Counted from the stretch's first letter, positions 29,325-38,663 are shown. The stretch is 64,000 nt of DNA from Variovorax brevis (GCF_030317105.1 NZ_JASZYG010000003.1:310001-374000); one strand, 5' to 3'. The notes: a model not told the origin generated them from the sequence alone. Translations and numbers: made by a program.

Positions 29325-29336
29325 CGCCGGGCGGAC

Positions 29337-30722
29337 TCACCGGCCCGTCATCTGCTCCGGCACCACCCACTGGTCGAACTGCTCGGCCGTGAGGTGGCCC
29401 GAGGCGATCGCCGCCTCGCGCAGGCTGCTGCCTTCCTTGTGCGCCTTCTTGGCGATGAAGGCCGCCTTGTCGTAGCCGATGTGCGTGTTGAGCGCCGTCA
29501 CCAGCATGAGCGAGCGCTGCACCAGCTCCGTGATGCGCTCGCGGTTCGGCTCGATCCCCACGGCGCAATGGTCGTTGAAGCTCACCATGCCGTCGGCCAG
29601 CAGGCGCACGCTCTGCAGGAAGTTGTGCGCGACCATCGGGCGGAACACGTTGAGCTCGAAATTGCCCGAAGCGCCGCCGATGTTGATGGCGACGTCGTTG
29701 CCGAGCACCTGCGCCGCCAGCATCGTCACCGCTTCGCTCTGGGTCGGGTTGACCTTGCCCGGCATGATCGACGAGCCGGGTTCGTTCTCCGGAATGCTCA
29801 GTTCGCCAATGCCGCTTCGCGGGCCGCTCGCGAGCCAGCGCACGTCGTTGGCGATCTTGTTCATGCTGGTGGCCAGCGTCTTGAGGGCGCCATGGGCATG
29901 GACCAGTGCATCGACGCTGGCCATGGCCTCGAACTTGTTGGGTGCGGTGACGAATTCCAGACCGGTGATCTTCGAGATCTCGGCAGCGACGGCCACCGCG
30001 TAGCCCTTGGGCGCGTTCAGGCCCGTCCCGACGGCCGTGCCACCCAGTGCCAACTCGCTCAGGTGCGGCAGTGACGCACGCACATGCGCCTCGCCATGCG
30101 CCAATTGCGCCGCATAGCCCGAGAACTCCTGGCCCAGCGTGAGGGGCGTGGCGTCCTGCAGATGGGTGCGGCCGATCTTCACGATGTCCGCGAAGTCCTT
30201 GGCCTTTTGCTCCAGCGTCCCGCGCAATTTGGCGATGGCCGGCAGCAGCTTGCGTGTGATGGCATCCACCGCTGCCACATGCATGGCGGTGGGAAACACG
30301 TCGTTGCTCGACTGGCTGCGGTTCACGTCGTCGTTGGGATGCACCAGCCGCGATTCGCCGCGCTCGCCGCCGAGCAACTCGCTCGCCCGGTTAGCGAGCA
30401 CTTCGTTCACGTTCATGTTGGTCTGGGTGCCCGAGCCGGTCTGCCACACCACCAGCGGGAATTCGTCGGCGTGCCGGCCCTCGATGACTTCGTCCGCCGC
30501 GGCCACGATGGCCTGCGTCTTCTTTTCGTCCTGGAGGCCCAACCGTTGATTGACGACCGCGGAAGCCCGTTTGACCTGCGCCAGCGCCCGGATGATCTCC
30601 TTTGGCTGTTTTTCACCCGAAATGTCGAAATTCAGCAGCGAGCGCTGCGTCTGCGCACCCCACAGCCGCTCGGCGGGCACTTCGATGGGGCCGAAGGTAT
30701 CTTTCTCGATACGGGTTTTCAT
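29337..30722 (-). CDS. fumC: Class II fumarate hydratase (iron-independent)
   Basis: Cytosolic tetrameric fumarase of the citric-acid cycle, 461 residues. It begins [20 protein letters not shown] and contains [20 protein letters not shown] and the superfamily signature [15 protein letters not shown]. It is oxygen- and superoxide-stable and needs no Fe-S cluster. It lies back to back with a class I fumarase gene, with only about 56 bp between the two start codons. Confidence 0.97.
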   Translation of the reverse strand: MKTRIEKDTFGPIEVPAERLWGAQTQRSLLNFDISGEKQPKEIIRALAQVKRASAVVNQRLGLQDEKKTQAIVAAADEVIEGRHADEFPLVVWQTGSGTQTNMNVNEVLANRASELLGGERGESRLVHPNDDVNRSQSSNDVFPTAMHVAAVDAITRKLLPAIAKLRGTLEQKAKDFADIVKIGRTHLQDATPLTLGQEFSGYAAQLAHGEAHVRASLPHLSELALGGTAVGTGLNAPKGYAVAVAAEISKITGLEFVTAPNKFEAMASVDALVHAHGALKTLATSMNKIANDVRWLASGPRSGIGELSIPENEPGSSIMPGKVNPTQSEAVTMLAAQVLGNDVAINIGGASGNFELNVFRPMVAHNFLQSVRLLADGMVSFNDHCAVGIEPNRERITELVQRSLMLVTALNTHIGYDKAAFIAKKAHKEGSSLREAAIASGHLTAEQFDQWVVPEQMTGR

Positions 30723-30778
30723 GGAGATGAACTGTCAAAATAGAGGGATTGCCAGTATCCGTCCAAGCAAAAACCCCC

Positions 30779-32332
30779 ATGACCACCACGATTCAACAAG
30801 CGGACCTGATCGAATCGGTTGCCGCAGCACTCCAGTTCATCTCGTACTACCACCCTGCCGACTACATCGCGCACCTGGCCAAAGCCTATGAGCGCGAACA
30901 GAGCCCGGCGGCCAAAGACGCGATGGCCCAGATCCTGACCAACAGCAAGATGAGCGCGACCGGCCACCGGCCGATCTGCCAGGACACGGGCATCGTCAAC
31001 GTGTTCCTGAAAGTCGGCATGGACGTGCGCTGGGGCGGCTTCAACGGCAGCCTGGACGACGCCGTCAACGAAGGCGTTCGCCGCGCCTACAACCACCCCG
31101 ACAACATGCTGCGCGCCTCGGTCGTCGCCGACCCGCAGTTCGCCCGCAAGAACACGAAGGACAACACGCCCGCCGTGATCTTCACCGAGATCGTGCCCGG
31201 CAACACCGTCGAAGTAACGGTTGCGGCCAAGGGCGGCGGCAGCGAGAACAAGAGCAAGCTGGTCATGCTCAACCCCGGCGACAGCGTCGTCGACTGGGTG
31301 CTCAAGACCGTGCCGACGATGGGCGCCGGCTGGTGCCCGCCCGGCATGCTGGGCATCGGCATCGGTGGCACCGCAGAAAAAGCCGCGCTGATGGCCAAGG
31401 AAAGCCTGATGGACGACCTGGACATGCACGAACTGCAGGCCAAGGCCGCGCGCAAGGAAGAGCTCACGCAAGTCGAAGAGTTGCGCCTTGAGCTGTACGA
31501 GAAGGTGAACGCACTGGGCATCGGCGCCCAAGGCCTCGGCGGCCTGGCCACCGTGCTCGACATCAAGATCAAGATGTACCCCACGCACGCGGCCAGCAAG
31601 CCGGTCGCGATGATCCCGAACTGCGCAGCCACGCGCCACGCGCATTTCGTGCTCGACGGCTCAGGCCCGGTGTACCTCGAAGCGCCTTCGCTCGACTTGT
31701 GGCCCAAGGTCGACTGGGCACCCGACTACAACAAGAGCACACGCGTGGACCTCAACACGCTCACGCCCGAAGTCGTCGCCAGCTGGAAACCGGGCGACAC
31801 GCTGCTGCTCAACGGCAAGATGCTCACCGGCCGCGACGCCGCGCACAAGCGCATCGCCGACATGCTGGCGAAGGGCGAGAAGCTGCCGGTGGACTTCACC
31901 AACCGCGTCATCTACTACGTCGGCCCCGTCGATCCGATCAAGGGCGAGGCCGTCGGCCCCGCCGGCCCGACCACCGCGACGCGCATGGACGGCTTCACCG
32001 AGATGATGCTGGCGCAAACCGGCCTCATCGCCATGATCGGCAAGGCCGAGCGCGGACCGGTCGCCATCGAGGCCATCAAGAAGCACAAGAGCGCCTACCT
32101 GATGGCCGTCGGCGGCGCCGCGTACCTGGTCAGCAAGGCCATCAAGCAGGCCAAGGTCGTTGGCTTCGAAGACCTCGGCATGGAAGCCATCTACGAATTC
32201 GACGTGGTCGACATGCCCGTGACGGTGGCGGTCGACGCCGGCGGCACCAGCGCGCACATCACGGGCCCGGCCGAGTGGCAAAAGCGCATCGCCAGCGGCG
32301 AGTTCAAGACCATCACGCTGGAACCGGCTTGA
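30779..32332 (+). CDS. fumA: Class I fumarate hydratase (4Fe-4S)
   Basis: Fe-S-dependent fumarase of 517 residues with alpha and beta parts fused. The N-terminal half has RPICQDTGIVNVFLKVGMDV, a cluster cysteine in CQDTG, and PNCAATRHAHFVLDGSGPVY. The C-terminal half has GPTTATRMDGFTEMMLAQTG and ends with a VAVDAGGTSAHITGP stretch. The ATG at 30779 is preferred over one 30 bases upstream. It is divergent from fumC, and its stop overlaps the TTG start of murI. Confidence 0.95.
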   Translation: MTTTIQQADLIESVAAALQFISYYHPADYIAHLAKAYEREQSPAAKDAMAQILTNSKMSATGHRPICQDTGIVNVFLKVGMDVRWGGFNGSLDDAVNEGVRRAYNHPDNMLRASVVADPQFARKNTKDNTPAVIFTEIVPGNTVEVTVAAKGGGSENKSKLVMLNPGDSVVDWVLKTVPTMGAGWCPPGMLGIGIGGTAEKAALMAKESLMDDLDMHELQAKAARKEELTQVEELRLELYEKVNALGIGAQGLGGLATVLDIKIKMYPTHAASKPVAMIPNCAATRHAHFVLDGSGPVYLEAPSLDLWPKVDWAPDYNKSTRVDLNTLTPEVVASWKPGDTLLLNGKMLTGRDAAHKRIADMLAKGEKLPVDFTNRVIYYVGPVDPIKGEAVGPAGPTTATRMDGFTEMMLAQTGLIAMIGKAERGPVAIEAIKKHKSAYLMAVGGAAYLVSKAIKQAKVVGFEDLGMEAIYEFDVVDMPVTVAVDAGGTSAHITGPAEWQKRIASGEFKTITLEPA

Positions 32333-33165
32333 CCCTTTCGCCGATCGGCAACCCCACGGGCGCCGATCGCCCGATTGGCGTCTTCGACAGCGGCGTGGGC
32401 GGCCTGAGCGTTCTCAATGCGCTTCGCATCGAGTTGCCACAGGAGGCCTTCGTGTATTTCTCTGACGCGCATCACGCGCCGTATGGCGAGCGCGGCGACG
32501 ACCATGTGATCGCACGCACGCGGACCATCGTGCAGGAGCTCATCGACGCGCACCACATCAAGGCCCTCGTGGTCGCGTGCAACACGGCAACGGCTGCGGC
32601 GATTCATCTGGTGCGCGCCGAGCACCCGGACTTTCCGGTGGTGGGCGTCGAGCCGGCACTCAAGCCTGCCGCGTCCGCCACGCGCACCGGGCATGTGGGC
32701 GTGCTGGCGACGCGCGGCACGCTGGCCAGCCGCAAGTTCGAGGTCCTGCGCGACTCGCTGCAGGGCCAGGCGCGATTCAGCCTGGTCGCCTGCGACGGCC
32801 TGGCGGGCGCCATCGAGCGGCTGGACGTGGGTGAGATCCAGGCGCTCGCGTCGAAATACGTGCGCGCGCTGGGCACCTTCGGCCACCGCAGCGGCGAGAT
32901 CGACACGCTGGTGCTCGGGTGCACGCACTACCCGTTCATCGCGCCGGAGCTTCAGCGCCAGGCCGGCCCCGAGGTGCACCTGATGGACACCGGCCTGCCC
33001 GTCGCCCAGCAGACGCGTCGTCTCCTGGCCGCCCGCGACCAACTCGCCACAAGGAGCATGGGCTCCCTGCTGCTCGAGACGAGCGGCCCCGCGGATGCGC
33101 TGGAGGCCGCGGCGTCGCGCTGGCTCGCGCCGCTGCAGGCGCCTGAAGCCTCGGAGGCGGCATGA
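32329..33165 (+). CDS. murI: Glutamate racemase (TTG start)
   Basis: Cytosolic enzyme converting L- to D-glutamate for peptidoglycan, 278 residues. Catalytic features are GVFDSGVGGLSV near the N terminus, the first cysteine in VVACNTATAAA, and the second in LGCTHYPFI, with PYGER in between. No ATG fits; a TTG at 32329 overlaps the fumA stop (TTGA) and gives LTLSPIGNPTGADRPIGVF, the best start. The stop overlaps the next gene by four bases. Confidence 0.92.
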   Translation: MTLSPIGNPTGADRPIGVFDSGVGGLSVLNALRIELPQEAFVYFSDAHHAPYGERGDDHVIARTRTIVQELIDAHHIKALVVACNTATAAAIHLVRAEHPDFPVVGVEPALKPAASATRTGHVGVLATRGTLASRKFEVLRDSLQGQARFSLVACDGLAGAIERLDVGEIQALASKYVRALGTFGHRSGEIDTLVLGCTHYPFIAPELQRQAGPEVHLMDTGLPVAQQTRRLLAARDQLATRSMGSLLLETSGPADALEAAASRWLAPLQAPEASEAA

Positions 33166-33944
33166 CGCGGCAGCTGACGGTGTCGCTTTTTCTTTGCCTG
33201 GCCTGCATCCCCCTTGCAGGCCAAGCCGCCTGCCAGACGGGGCTGGCCGAGCGCCTGCACGCCAAGCTCCACCCCGGCCGCGAACTCAACCACCAACTCG
33301 CGGTATGCGAACCCTGGCGCGGCAACATGGGCCGCAGCATCGTCGTGTTGCCGCTGGCACGCACCGACGCCCAATCCGGCGCGCAATCGCTCGACCTGGA
33401 GGTGATGGTCGTGCAGCAACCCGACAACGGCAACAGCGAACGCGCAACGGTGCTCGCGCGACTGATCCGGTCGATTCCGATGGAGGGCGAAGCAAACCCC
33501 GTGACCGACATCGAGCTCGACAGCACGCGTTACCGGCTGTCACCCGATCTGCACGTTTTCGGCCTTCGGATCATGCGGCGCAGCAGTCCCTTCAGCCAGC
33601 ACCCTTCGTCGAACGAAACCCTTTCGCTCTATGCCTTGAAGGGCAACAAGCTCAGCAGCGTGCTCGACGCGCTCGAGATGAACATGGAACGCGGGCATTG
33701 GGACACCAGTTGCAATGGCCAGTTCGAGAAGCAGCAAAGCATGATGTCCGTGGCCAAGTCGATGAACAACGGCTTGGCCGACTTGATCCTGCAGCGCACG
33801 GACTGGAAAACGTCGAACGCGTTGCAAGGCGAGGAATGCATGGAGCAGACGGAGCCTGCGAGCTACAAGACCTTCACGCTGCGCTATGACGGAAGCCGCT
33901 ACGTCCCCCCGTCCGAAAAAGAAACGCTGACGTCCACACGCTGA
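33162..33944 (+). CDS. Hypothetical exported protein
   Basis: 260 residues, not recognised. A clear signal peptide MTRQLTVSLFLCLACIPLAG is cut near GQA/ACQ. The mature part has a few cysteines (CQTG, AVCEPW, TSCNGQ, EECMEQ) that may form disulfides, and mixed alpha/beta character with stretches such as ARTDAQSGAQSLDLEVMVV and LYALKGNKLSSVLDALEMNM. Its ATG overlaps the murI stop. I see no domain that names its job; a periplasmic location is inferred from the signal. Confidence 0.72.
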   Translation: MTRQLTVSLFLCLACIPLAGQAACQTGLAERLHAKLHPGRELNHQLAVCEPWRGNMGRSIVVLPLARTDAQSGAQSLDLEVMVVQQPDNGNSERATVLARLIRSIPMEGEANPVTDIELDSTRYRLSPDLHVFGLRIMRRSSPFSQHPSSNETLSLYALKGNKLSSVLDALEMNMERGHWDTSCNGQFEKQQSMMSVAKSMNNGLADLILQRTDWKTSNALQGEECMEQTEPASYKTFTLRYDGSRYVPPSEKETLTSTR

Positions 33945-33977
33945 GGCAGCCGACCGCCCGCGTGCGCGACGCGCAAA

Positions 33978-34071
33978 GTTGCCACTTGCAACCAAGTGCG
34001 CAACCCGCTTCCCGAGTCGCCAAGTGGACAAGCCGTTACCTCGCACCCCTGAATTCGCTTGCGTGCACTTG
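33978..34071. promoter_or_regulatory. Four CACTTG/CAAGTG sites upstream of an MFS transporter
   Basis: A hairpin-forming pair (GTTGCCACTTG at 33978-33988 and CAAGTGCGCAAC at 33993-34004), then CAAGTG at 34021-34026 and CACTTG at 34066-34071. The cluster lies 70-160 bp before the transporter start. This suggests an operator array, but no regulator is adjacent, and the pair could also be a terminator of the preceding gene. Confidence 0.4.
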
Positions 34072-34138
34072 GCCGCGAGCGCTATGGTGGATCGCCGGTC
34101 ATTGGCTTGGCCGGCAATTACAAACTCAGGGAGACAAC

Positions 34139-35440
34139 ATGGACTCGATCGAACGCCAGACCATGGCGAAGGTGTCGTGGCGGCTTGTGCCGTTCTTGAT
34201 GTTTTGCTACTTCATTGCCTATCTAGACCGCGTCAATATCGGCTTTGCCGGCGCCTCCATGAGCAAGGACCTCGGGCTGAGTGCAGCCGCTTTCGGCGGC
34301 GCGGCGGGCATCTTCTTCATCGCCTACTTCTTCTTCGAGGTGCCCAGCAACCTGGCACTCGAAAGGTTCGGCGCACGGCGCTGGATTGCCCGCATCATGT
34401 TCACGTGGGGCATCATCACCGGCGCACAGGCTTTCGTGGGCGGGGAGACCTCGCTCAACATCGTGCGCCTGCTGCTGGGGATCGCCGAGGCAGGGTTCTT
34501 CCCCGGCATCATCTTCTACTTGACTCTCTGGTTCCCGTCGGCGTACCGGGCGCGCATTTGCGGACTCTTCATGTTCGCCATCCCCATCTCGACGGTGATC
34601 GGTGCGCCCATCTCGGGGTTGCTGCTCAACCTCGACGGCATGGGCGGACTGCATGGCTGGCAGTGGATGTTCATCATCGAGGCGCTGCCCGCGCTGCTGC
34701 TGACCTTCGGGGTGCTCTACTACCTCACGGACCGGCCCGCGGACGCGAACTGGCTGAATGCGCAGGAAAAGGCGTGGCTGCAGCGCCGCCTTGACGAAGA
34801 GAGAGCCAGCCGCGAATCGGCCCACCACATGTCGTGGAAGCAGTCGCTCACCAACCCGCGCGTGATCGGCTTCGGCCTGCTGTACATGGCCGCCGTCATT
34901 CCGCAGTACGGCCTGAGCTTCTTCCTGCCGCAGATCGTCAAGGCCTTCGGCGGCCTGGGCCACATGGAAGTCGGGCTCATCACCGCCCTGCCCTACGCGG
35001 TGGGCGCCATCGGCATGGTGGTCTGGAGCCGCCATTCGGACGCCACCGGCGAGCGCAAGTGGCACACCGCGATTCCACTCATCACCATCGTTGTGGGCCT
35101 GCTCATGGCGGCCATGCTGCCCAGCCCGGCCATGAAGATGGCGGCACTTTGCGTGGCGGGCTTCGGCTTCTTTGCCGTGCTGCCGATCTTCTGGACCCTG
35201 CCGACGGCCTACCTCAGCGGCGCGGCAGCGGCGGCCGGCATTGCGGCCATCAACTCCATCGGCAACCTGGGCGGCTACTTCGGCCCCAAGGTCTTCGGCA
35301 TCCTGAAAGACCAGACCGGCACGGACTTCGCCAGCCTGATCTTCCTGGCGGGCTGCGCGGTCATTGGAGTCGTCCTGGTGATGGTGCTGGGACGCACGCC
35401 GGCACCGGGGCCGGTGCCCGTGCCGGTGTCGGCGCACTGA
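34139..35440 (+). CDS. MFS transporter, anion:cation symporter family
   Basis: Inner-membrane carrier of 433 residues and about 12 helices. It begins MDSIERQTMAKVSWRLVPFL and has CYFIAYLDRVNIGFAGASMS, FEVPSNLALERFGARRWIAR and LLLGIAEAGFFPGIIFYLTL, all typical of the ACS family that imports organic anions such as tartrate, phthalate or 4-hydroxyphenylacetate. The ATG at 34139 follows GGGAGA. The exact substrate is not predictable. No catabolic genes flank it. Confidence 0.88.
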   Translation: MDSIERQTMAKVSWRLVPFLMFCYFIAYLDRVNIGFAGASMSKDLGLSAAAFGGAAGIFFIAYFFFEVPSNLALERFGARRWIARIMFTWGIITGAQAFVGGETSLNIVRLLLGIAEAGFFPGIIFYLTLWFPSAYRARICGLFMFAIPISTVIGAPISGLLLNLDGMGGLHGWQWMFIIEALPALLLTFGVLYYLTDRPADANWLNAQEKAWLQRRLDEERASRESAHHMSWKQSLTNPRVIGFGLLYMAAVIPQYGLSFFLPQIVKAFGGLGHMEVGLITALPYAVGAIGMVVWSRHSDATGERKWHTAIPLITIVVGLLMAAMLPSPAMKMAALCVAGFGFFAVLPIFWTLPTAYLSGAAAAAGIAAINSIGNLGGYFGPKVFGILKDQTGTDFASLIFLAGCAVIGVVLVMVLGRTPAPGPVPVPVSAH

Positions 35441-35503
35441 GGTCGCACGCCGGGGGTCTGGTTCAGGCGGCCGCCGGTACCGCTGCCCGGCCGGACCACA
35501 GGT

Positions 35504-36805
35504 TCAGGCCGCTGCCAGCGCGGCCGCCCGGCCCCGCCGCATGTCGATGGGCAGCAGCAGTGCAATTCCCGCCACGAAAAGACCCGAAGTGGCGAGGATG
35601 GCGACACGCTGGTTGCCGCCCGTCGCCCACGTGATGACCCCGTAGCTCAGCGGCCCCACGATGCTCGCCAGCCGCGTGGAGAAGCTCCAGAGGCCGAAGA
35701 ATTCCGCCAGTTGCTTGGGCGGCGCAAGGATGCCAGCCATGGCCCGGCCGGCCGACTGGCTCGACCCCATGGCCAGCCCGGCGATGGTGGCCGCGACCCA
35801 GAAGCCGCCCTTGGTGGTCACCGATCCAGCCACCACGCACACCACGATCCATGCCACCAGGGTCACGGCCAGCGATCGCAAATGGCCCACGCGATCCTGC
35901 ACATAGCCGAAGCTGAAAGCGCCCAGCGCAGCCGCAATGTTGAGCACGAAGATCAACACCATCGTCTCGTGCTGCGCAAAGCCGATCACCTGCTCGGCGT
36001 AGACCGCCGCCAGCGTGATGGCAACGGCAACGCCACCCTGGTAGCAGACCGTGCAGGCCAGCAGCCACATGAAGTCGCGATAGGCACGCGCCTGCCTGAA
36101 GGTATTGAGCAACTGCCGCCACGCGCTCTGCCGCTGCGGCGACAACTGCGGCTGCGCCCGCTCGGGCAGCAGCACAAAGGTGACGCACGCGGCGGCACCA
36201 TAGAGCGTCGCCGTGATCAGCATCGTGACCGGCACGAAATGCGATGCCGGTCGCCCCTGCGACTGCGCCCACAGCACGTAGGCCAGGCTCAGGCCCAGCG
36301 CCAGCATCCCGCCGATGTAGCCGAAGCCCCACCCCCAGCCACTGACCTTGCCCATGCCTTCGGCGGTTGCCAGTTCGGGCAGGAAGGCGCCCGTGAGCGA
36401 CTCGCCGTACGAATAGAAGGTGTTGGAAAGCACGATCAGCAGCATGGCGATCACCACACCTTCCATGCCACTGAATCGCGGCGTCAGGGCGAGCGCCGCC
36501 GTTCCCGCCACGCAGCCGGCCGTGACCAGGATGAGCACACGCTTCTTGGCCGCATGCAGGTCGGCCCATGCGCCGATGGCGGGCATCGTCAGCATGACGA
36601 TGGCGTAGGAAATGCTCAGCGCCAGCGTCCACGCGAAGGTGGCCCACGGTGCGCCACCCGCGATACCGCCCACGAAGTAGGCCGCAAAAACCGCGGTGAT
36701 GATCACCGTGGTGTAGCCCGAATTGGCGAAGTCGTACATGGCCCAGCCGAACACCTCGCGCTTGCGCACGCCGGGCCGAAGGGCAGATTGGGGAAAGAGT
36801 GCCAA
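35504..36805 (-). CDS. MFS transporter, Atg22/UMF1-like
   Basis: 433 residues and about 12 membrane helices. The N-terminal GWAMYDFANSGYTTVIITAV is the hallmark of the Atg22-like (UMF1) branch. Other blocks are TMPAIGAWADLHAAKKRVLI and GSSQSAGRAMAGILAPPKQL, then EFFGLWSFSTRLASIVGPLS. Substrates of bacterial members are mostly unknown (amino-acid efflux is one idea). It ends RAAALAAA; a similar tail occurs again about 40 bp downstream. Confidence 0.85.
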   Translation of the reverse strand: MALFPQSALRPGVRKREVFGWAMYDFANSGYTTVIITAVFAAYFVGGIAGGAPWATFAWTLALSISYAIVMLTMPAIGAWADLHAAKKRVLILVTAGCVAGTAALALTPRFSGMEGVVIAMLLIVLSNTFYSYGESLTGAFLPELATAEGMGKVSGWGWGFGYIGGMLALGLSLAYVLWAQSQGRPASHFVPVTMLITATLYGAAACVTFVLLPERAQPQLSPQRQSAWRQLLNTFRQARAYRDFMWLLACTVCYQGGVAVAITLAAVYAEQVIGFAQHETMVLIFVLNIAAALGAFSFGYVQDRVGHLRSLAVTLVAWIVVCVVAGSVTTKGGFWVAATIAGLAMGSSQSAGRAMAGILAPPKQLAEFFGLWSFSTRLASIVGPLSYGVITWATGGNQRVAILATSGLFVAGIALLLPIDMRRGRAAALAAA

Positions 36806-36845
36806 CGATCGTTACCTCAAAGGAAGACGTCGCGAGCATAGCGGA

Positions 36846-36893
36846 GCGGCGTGACGGTACGCCGCGCCATCGGGAAGGAACGCTCTGGCGTTG
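36846..36893. repeat. Two hairpins between the Atg22-like gene and the DUF6806 gene
   Basis: GCGGCGT/ACGCCGC (36846-36865) and AACGC/GCGTT (36880-36893). The second follows the DUF6806 stop by a few bases on the minus strand and has a weak TCCTTCC tail, so it may be a terminator. Confidence 0.4.
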
Positions 36894-36896
36894 ACG

Positions 36897-37532
36897 CTAG
36901 TGCAGATGGCGCGGCCGGCGTCCGCCGCCATGGCCGCCCGCGCCCGGGCCACCCGCGCCGCCACCGCGCGGGCGACGGCCGATTTCCAGCGAATTCACCA
37001 GCGCGTCGAAGCGGTCGCCGAAAAGCTTGTCGATTTCCGCGACCACACCACCGAGTTCGGCGCCCTCGAAGTGGCGTTCCATGAGGTTCACCACGTCTTC
37101 CACGAGCAGATCGCGCTGGACCTGCATGATCGCGGCGGGGTTGGGCCCGACGAAAAGCATCAGGAAGTCGTCGCGCGACTCCTCGTTGGGGTCGCCCTCT
37201 TCCTCGTCGAAATCGGTGTCGTAGAAGGTGACTTCGATGGCGGCGCCCTGCTCGGCGAGCTCGTTGACGCCCATGCACATTTCGTCGAGCGCCTGGCGGA
37301 AGTCCTCGTCGCCGGCGACGGTCCAGCACATCTGGAGCATGTGATCTTTTTGCTCGAAGCGGATTCCGGGCTCTTCCTCATAGGCGCTGCCAGCGCCGTC
37401 GGCGAGCGATTTGGCACCGGCGTAGGTCCACAGGGGCTTGAGCGCCTCCTGGATCTGCGCAAAGGTCACGTCGGAACGCAAGGGCACGTCGCCGTGCACG
37501 TGAATTTCGAATGGAGCGTTGTAGCGAGACAT
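36897..37532 (-). CDS. DUF6806-like conserved protein
   Basis: 211 residues, cytosolic, acidic, no signal or membrane segment. It starts MSRYNAPFEIHVHGDVPLRS and has LWTYAGAKSLADG, a long acidic loop FYDTDFDEEEGDPNEESRDD and LFVGPNPAAIMQVQRDLLVE. The last 25 residues are a Gly/Arg/His-rich low-complexity tail (GGGAGGPGAGGHGGGRRP). GGGAG precedes the ATG at 37532. I recall this family as conserved in Burkholderiales without known function; this is not checked. It follows the tRNA-Leu gene on the same strand by about 23 bp. Confidence 0.75.
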   Translation of the reverse strand: MSRYNAPFEIHVHGDVPLRSDVTFAQIQEALKPLWTYAGAKSLADGAGSAYEEEPGIRFEQKDHMLQMCWTVAGDEDFRQALDEMCMGVNELAEQGAAIEVTFYDTDFDEEEGDPNEESRDDFLMLFVGPNPAAIMQVQRDLLVEDVVNLMERHFEGAELGGVVAEIDKLFGDRFDALVNSLEIGRRPRGGGAGGPGAGGHGGGRRPRHLH

Positions 37533-37555
37533 GTCTTGCTCCCTTGTCATGTTTG

Positions 37556-37642
37556 TGGTGCCCGGAACCGGAATCGAACCGGCACGGCCGCAAGGCCGGG
37601 GGATTTTAAGTCCCATGTGTCTACCAATTTCACCATCCGGGC
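37556..37642 (-). tRNA. tRNA-Leu (anticodon TAA)
   Basis: 87 nt including an encoded CCA. The minus strand starts GCCCGGATGGTGAAATTGGT, has anticodon loop CTTAAAA, a long variable arm (GGCCTTGCGGCC) and T-arm GGTTCGATTCC. Confidence 0.96.
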
Positions 37643-37667
37643 GCCGGGGCTGTTGTCGAAGATACCT

Positions 37668-37707
37668 GAAAACAAAACAGCCCCGCCAACGTTGGTTGTG
37701 GGGCTGT
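37668..37707 (-). terminator. Terminator after tRNA-Cys
   Basis: On the minus strand ACAGCCCC pairs with GGGGCTGT and is followed by TTTGTTTT. It separates tRNA-Cys from tRNA-Leu. Confidence 0.85.
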
Positions 37708-37717
37708 GGAAATTTGG

Positions 37718-37791
37718 TGGAGGCGCGTTCCAGAGTCGAACTGGACTAGACGGATTTGCAATCCGTTGCATAACCGATTTGCTAACGCGCC
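37718..37791 (-). tRNA. tRNA-Cys (anticodon GCA)
   Basis: 74 nt with encoded CCA. The minus strand starts GGCGCGTTAGCAAATCGGTT, the anticodon stem-loop is CGGATTGCAAATCCG, and the T-arm has AGTTCGACTCT. Confidence 0.96.
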
Positions 37792-37808
37792 ATGCTGGTT
37801 TGAGCTCG

Positions 37809-37833
37809 CAAAAAAAAGGAAGCCAAGGCTTCC
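37809..37833 (-). terminator. Terminator downstream of the MarR-type gene
   Basis: GGAAGCC/GGCTTCC stem with a two-base loop followed by eight or more T residues on the minus strand. About 170 bp lies between it and the MarR stop codon, in which I see no gene. Confidence 0.85.
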
Positions 37834-38006
37834 ACAGTCCAAACACCGGAGAAGAAACTCCCTCGGTCTTCGTTTCTACGAATCAGGCAACATTGTACAG
37901 GAAGGCGGCGTTGAAATCGCGGAACCGGGCGCCGCCTCCGGGCGGGCCAATCGAGCCCAATCCGTTGCAACGCGCCACCGACAACGAAGCTCCGGGCGCC
38001 AAGCCT

Positions 38007-38537
38007 TCAGGCCTCCTGCCGCGCCTTCGTGCGCTGCAGATGCCGACCGATCCTGACCTCGAACTCCTCGCCAAAATCCGCCAGCTTTTGCAGGCAACGG
38101 TCGAGCGACTCGCGTTCCTCGGCCGTCAGTGCCGAACGGAAGGTGGTTTCGGCGAATCGACCCAGGGGTTCCGCCTTGAGCACGATGTCCACGCCCTCGT
38201 CGGTGAGGTGCAGGTTGATCTGGCGCGCGTCTTCCGTGCCGATCGAGCGTACGACCAGTCCGCGGCGCACCAGCGCCGTGACCGCCTTCGAAGCGAGTGT
38301 CTTTTCCAGGTAAGCCTGCTCGATCAGCCGGCTCAACGTAAGGCCCGGCTCGCTGCCGATGAAGCGAAGCAGGCGCACTTCGCGCAAGGTCACGCCGCAC
38401 TCGCGCTCGTAGAGGCTCGACGCCCCCACCTTGAACCGCTCGTTGATGACGTCCAGCGTGAACGTCACGTAATCCTGCTTGAGTTTGAGCGGAGCGTGTT
38501 GCGCCTTGCGGGGCCTCGATGCGGATGTAGTTTTCAT
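38007..38537 (-). CDS. MarR-family transcriptional regulator
   Basis: 176 residues with a basic N-terminal extension (MKTTSASRPRKAQHAPLKLK). The winged helix-turn-helix follows: GVTLREVRLLRFIGSEPGLT, LSRLIEQAYLEKTLASKAVT and the wing RRGLVVRSIGTEDARQINLH. Members are dimeric repressors released by small aromatic or phenolic ligands. The ATG at 38537 is directly preceded by a palindrome suggesting autoregulation. No obvious target gene is next to it; its neighbours are tRNA genes. Confidence 0.9.
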   Translation of the reverse strand: MKTTSASRPRKAQHAPLKLKQDYVTFTLDVINERFKVGASSLYERECGVTLREVRLLRFIGSEPGLTLSRLIEQAYLEKTLASKAVTALVRRGLVVRSIGTEDARQINLHLTDEGVDIVLKAEPLGRFAETTFRSALTAEERESLDRCLQKLADFGEEFEVRIGRHLQRTKARQEA

Positions 38538-38538
38538 A

Positions 38539-38555
38539 AGTTGACTTTTACAACT
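38539..38555. promoter_or_regulatory. Palindromic operator in front of the MarR gene
   Basis: AGTTG-N7-CAACT, starting one base upstream of the ATG on the minus strand. Size and position fit a MarR dimer site that would block its own translation start region or promoter. Confidence 0.5.
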
Positions 38556-38632
38556 AATGAATACTAACGGCGTCGACGAGAGCGGCCAACAGGGGCAAAC
38601 GCGAGGAAGGGGCGAAATGGATGGCCCAAAGA

Positions 38633-38656
38633 AAAAGCCACCCGAAGGTGGCTTTT
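38633..38656 (-). terminator. Terminator after tRNA-Gly
   Basis: GCCACC-cgaa-GGTGGC stem flanked by A-run and T-run, so it could work on both strands. On the minus strand it ends the tRNA-Gly transcript. Confidence 0.85.
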
Positions 38657-38663
38657 CGAAATT

